Shown here piece after piece: positions 61,899 through 64,000 of a DNA stretch of 64,000 bases. Every line of letters begins with the position of its first letter. Positions within the stretch are counted from its first letter, which is position 1. The DNA comes from Paenibacillus sinensis (GTDB lineage: Bacteria; Bacillota; Bacilli; Paenibacillales; Paenibacillaceae): NCBI RefSeq assembly GCF_019904155.1, contig NZ_JAHCMB010000148.1, positions 105,971-169,970 on the forward strand, written 5' to 3'. Under the pieces are notes generated by a model. That model had not been told where the DNA came from. It made no database searches and was given only the letters and a program-made list of their open reading frames with translations. A program made the position numbers and the translations under genes.

Positions 61899-63178
61899 TA
61901 CGGATTCACCACCACCGATACCGCCAGTTGATTCCAGTCGATGTGGGAACGCAAGCGTTCGTTGACTTCCTGAAGCGTGATCGATTCATACTGCGGCAGC
62001 ACATCGAAGAAATCCCCGCCTCTGAACTGATAGCGTGTAAATTCATGCGCAATGCTCTCGGGTGAGTTCAGCATCCGCAAATATCCGCCAATCTTCTTGT
62101 TTCGGGCCCGGGTAAAATCGGATTCATTGAACCCGGACGCAAGCAGCGGCTCAATCTCCTCCCGAATCCGCTTCAGCAGCAGCTCAGGGTCCTTCGTATC
62201 TCCGCCTATTGCCGAGAATGCGTACTGCGGGGAGCTGTTGTATTCATGACCGAAGCTGTCGGTGATCAGTTCCTCGTCATACAGCTTCTGATACAGAGCG
62301 GTGCTGCTGCCAAGGAGAAGATCAAGCATCAGTTTCGTGACAAGGTCCCGGCGGACAGCATCTTTTCCGGTCAGACCGGTTTCTTGTTCCTTAAATCCAA
62401 ACAGGCATTTGGGCATCGATACAGGCAGCTTGTTCTCCAGCCGTTTCTGACCGACCTCCACAGGCTCCTCGGCAAAAATGCGCTCGATCTCGCCCTGGTT
62501 CTCATAGGCTTTGCGCGCCTGATTGTTCCGCACCAGATCAAGAACCGCCTGGGGATCAACGCCTCCCACGATGAACAGCAGCATATTGCTCGGATGATAG
62601 AACGCGTTGTAGCAGGTGTATAGCGTCTCTTTTGTAATTGTGGAGATGGATTCCACCGTGCCCGCGATATCGATCCGGACCGGATTGACCGAATACATCG
62701 CTTCGATTAGTCCGAAATAGACCCGCCAATCCGGATTGTCGGCATACATGTTGATCTCCTGGCCGATAATCCCTTTCTCCTTCTCAACATTCTGGTCGGT
62801 GAAGTAAGGCCGCTGCACAAAATCGATGAGTGTCTCCAGATTGGTCTCAATCTTCTCCGTAGCGGAGAATAAATACACGGTCTGTTCAAAGCTTGTGAAA
62901 GCGTTGGCTGACGCACCGTTAGAGGCAAATGTCGCAAAAATATCCCCTTCCGGCTCTTCGAACATTTTATGCTCCAAAAAGTGGGCGATGCCATCAGGCA
63001 CCGAGATTTCTTCCCCGCCTGCTACCTTGAAATGGTTATCAACCGAACCGTAGTTGGTCGCAAATGTGGCATAGGTCTTCTTGAAATCCGGCTTCGGCAG
63101 CACGAATACCTTCAGTCCGTTATCCAGCTCTTCCGCATACAGCGTCTCCTGGAGCCGTTCGTAATGGATCTGTTCCAT
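61898..63178 (-). CDS. ymfH: M16 metallopeptidase YmfH
   Basis: 426-aa inverzincin with intact HxxEH (HFLEH, His66, Glu69, His70) and a downstream Glu in the helix EKGIIGQEINM. Catalytic partner of the M16-like protein YmfF encoded next. Adjacent stop/start overlap with ymfI. Confidence 0.93.
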   Translation of the reverse strand: MEQIHYERLQETLYAEELDNGLKVFVLPKPDFKKTYATFATNYGSVDNHFKVAGGEEISVPDGIAHFLEHKMFEEPEGDIFATFASNGASANAFTSFEQTVYLFSATEKIETNLETLIDFVQRPYFTDQNVEKEKGIIGQEINMYADNPDWRVYFGLIEAMYSVNPVRIDIAGTVESISTITKETLYTCYNAFYHPSNMLLFIVGGVDPQAVLDLVRNNQARKAYENQGEIERIFAEEPVEVGQKRLENKLPVSMPKCLFGFKEQETGLTGKDAVRRDLVTKLMLDLLLGSSTALYQKLYDEELITDSFGHEYNSSPQYAFSAIGGDTKDPELLLKRIREEIEPLLASGFNESDFTRARNKKIGGYLRMLNSPESIAHEFTRYQFRGGDFFDVLPQYESITLQEVNERLRSHIDWNQLAVSVVVNP

Positions 63179-63181
63179 CCG

Positions 63182-64000
63182 CTATTCCTCCTTCTGCCCT
63201 GTCAGGAAATAAATCGTGTCCAGTTGAACCGTTTCGGCGGCCCGTTTCACGTCCTCCGCCCCTGTAGCCTCAATCTGATTCATCAGTTCTTCGGCGCTCC
63301 GGTCCTTCCCGGACAACTGCCGGTTGAAGTCGTAGGAGATCATTTCAAAAGCGGAGTCCTGAAGCTCGGACAGCAGATTGCGGATCATCGCCTTCGTCTG
63401 ACTTAGCTCCAGATCGCTGATCTGGCCGCCCTGAATATCCTCAAGCTGCTTGCGGATGATGTCGACCGCTTTGGCGTAATTCGGAATTTCGATGCCCGAT
63501 TGAATCGTTGCGATGCCCTTATGTCCGTCATACCGGGAGGATGCATAATAAGCGAGGCTCTCTTTCTCCCGCACATTCACGAACAGCTTGGAATGCGGGT
63601 AGCCACCAAGAATCCCGTTGTACATCAGCATATGTGCGTAGCGGTCATCGCCGTACGTAATCGAGGTTCGCAGCCCCATATTGAGCTTGCCCTGTCCGAC
63701 CTCCATCACTTCTTCGATGGTTTGCACCTCAGACACGTTCTTGGGTGTGAAGCGAGACTGAAAAGGGGCATCCTTGCGGCTGCCTAGTCCAAAATAGCGG
63801 GCCACCAGCTTCTCCACTTCTTCCGGCGTCGTGTCTCCGACCACATACAAATCAAGAATTGCACTGTTCAGCCAGGACTCATACGTCTTGTAGAGCGAAT
63901 CCGGTGATATGGCGTCCAAATCTTTGCGCTGTCCAAGCGCATTAAGCCGGTACGGCTCATTCCGGCACATTTCCTCCAGACAGCGTTCGGCAGCGTAACG
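63182..64000 (-). CDS. ymfF: M16-family peptidase-like YmfF, 5' part outside the window
   Basis: The frame is open to the window edge at 64000, so the N-terminal part (where the metal-binding HxxEH would lie) is missing. The visible part is the M16 C-terminal half (DLYVVGDTTPEEVEKLVARYF, GKLNMGLRTSITYGDDRYAHMLMYN). The pairing with ymfH is as in B. subtilis, where YmfF is the companion subunit. Confidence 0.9.
   Translation of the reverse strand, partial: RYAAERCLEEMCRNEPYRLNALGQRKDLDAISPDSLYKTYESWLNSAILDLYVVGDTTPEEVEKLVARYFGLGSRKDAPFQSRFTPKNVSEVQTIEEVMEVGQGKLNMGLRTSITYGDDRYAHMLMYNGILGGYPHSKLFVNVREKESLAYYASSRYDGHKGIATIQSGIEIPNYAKAVDIIRKQLEDIQGGQISDLELSQTKAMIRNLLSELQDSAFEMISYDFNRQLSGKDRSAEELMNQIEATGAEDVKRAAETVQLDTIYFLTGQKEE

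Noticed and set aside
1..64000. CRISPR arrays, insertion sequences, prophage, tRNA or rRNA genes
   Set aside because: None recognised by reading; no regularly spaced repeats, transposase motifs or cloverleaf sequences stood out.

Overview
This window looks like a chromosomal segment of a spore-forming Firmicute, most likely Paenibacillus or a close relative. The evidence is a B. subtilis-like block (ymfF-ymfH-ymfI-ymfJ-ymfK-rodZ ... rimO-pgsA-cinA-recA-recX-rny-ymdB-spoVS ... miaB-ricA), a YpdA-type bacillithiol disulfide reductase, SpoVS, a collagen-like spore-surface protein behind SigK-like promoters, strong AGGAGG ribosome sites with frequent TTG/GTG starts, and moderate GC. No rRNA, tRNA, CRISPR array, transposase or prophage gene was recognised.

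Layout. 1-7.2 kb: small unknown genes, rsgA, a HAD hydrolase, an ArsR/DUF2087 regulator divergent from ypdA, DUF441 and a HesB-like gene with a structured leader. 7.5-11.9 kb: a heterodimeric multidrug ABC exporter of the BmrC/BmrD type preceded by a 33-codon leader peptide and a strong terminator, a textbook attenuation layout. 12-16.6 kb: an orphan sugar-type binding lipoprotein with a cre-like site, a HEPN-like protein, a copper-binding four-helix protein, a COG0523 GTPase and moaB. 16.7-20.7 kb: an ArsR regulator with a perfect palindromic operator heading an ABC-2 export operon.

20.7-32.0 kb is the most unusual region. All genes are on the minus strand: a fused two-subunit 2-oxoacid:ferredoxin oxidoreductase, then a separate operon running NifX-like protein, O-acetylhomoserine sulfhydrylase, sulfonate/nitrate-type ABC importer (binding protein, permease, ATPase), and a pair of nitrogenase component-1-like proteins (D-like and K-like) that keep P-cluster and cofactor cysteines. 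There is no NifH, NifB, NifE or NifN in the window. The gene content suggests a nitrogenase-like reductase working in organosulfur scavenging toward methionine (compare methylthio-alkane reductase), rather than N2 fixation.

32-38.5 kb: two TPR-bearing glycosyltransferases flank a collagen-like GXT-repeat protein and a small paralogue of its N-terminal domain, probably making a glycosylated spore-surface filament. A candidate structured RNA lies at 32.4-32.6 kb. 38.6-47.6 kb: pncB with an NrtR-type Nudix regulator, ricA-miaB, ybaK, a phospholipase C-like protein, a UMF1-type transporter and pduL. 47.8-64 kb: dipeptidase, spoVS, ymdB (which appears to start with AUU), rny, recX, recA with a LexA box, cinA, pgsA, rimO, yajQ, a 53-codon membrane protein, rodZ and the ymf cluster, the last gene running off the window end.
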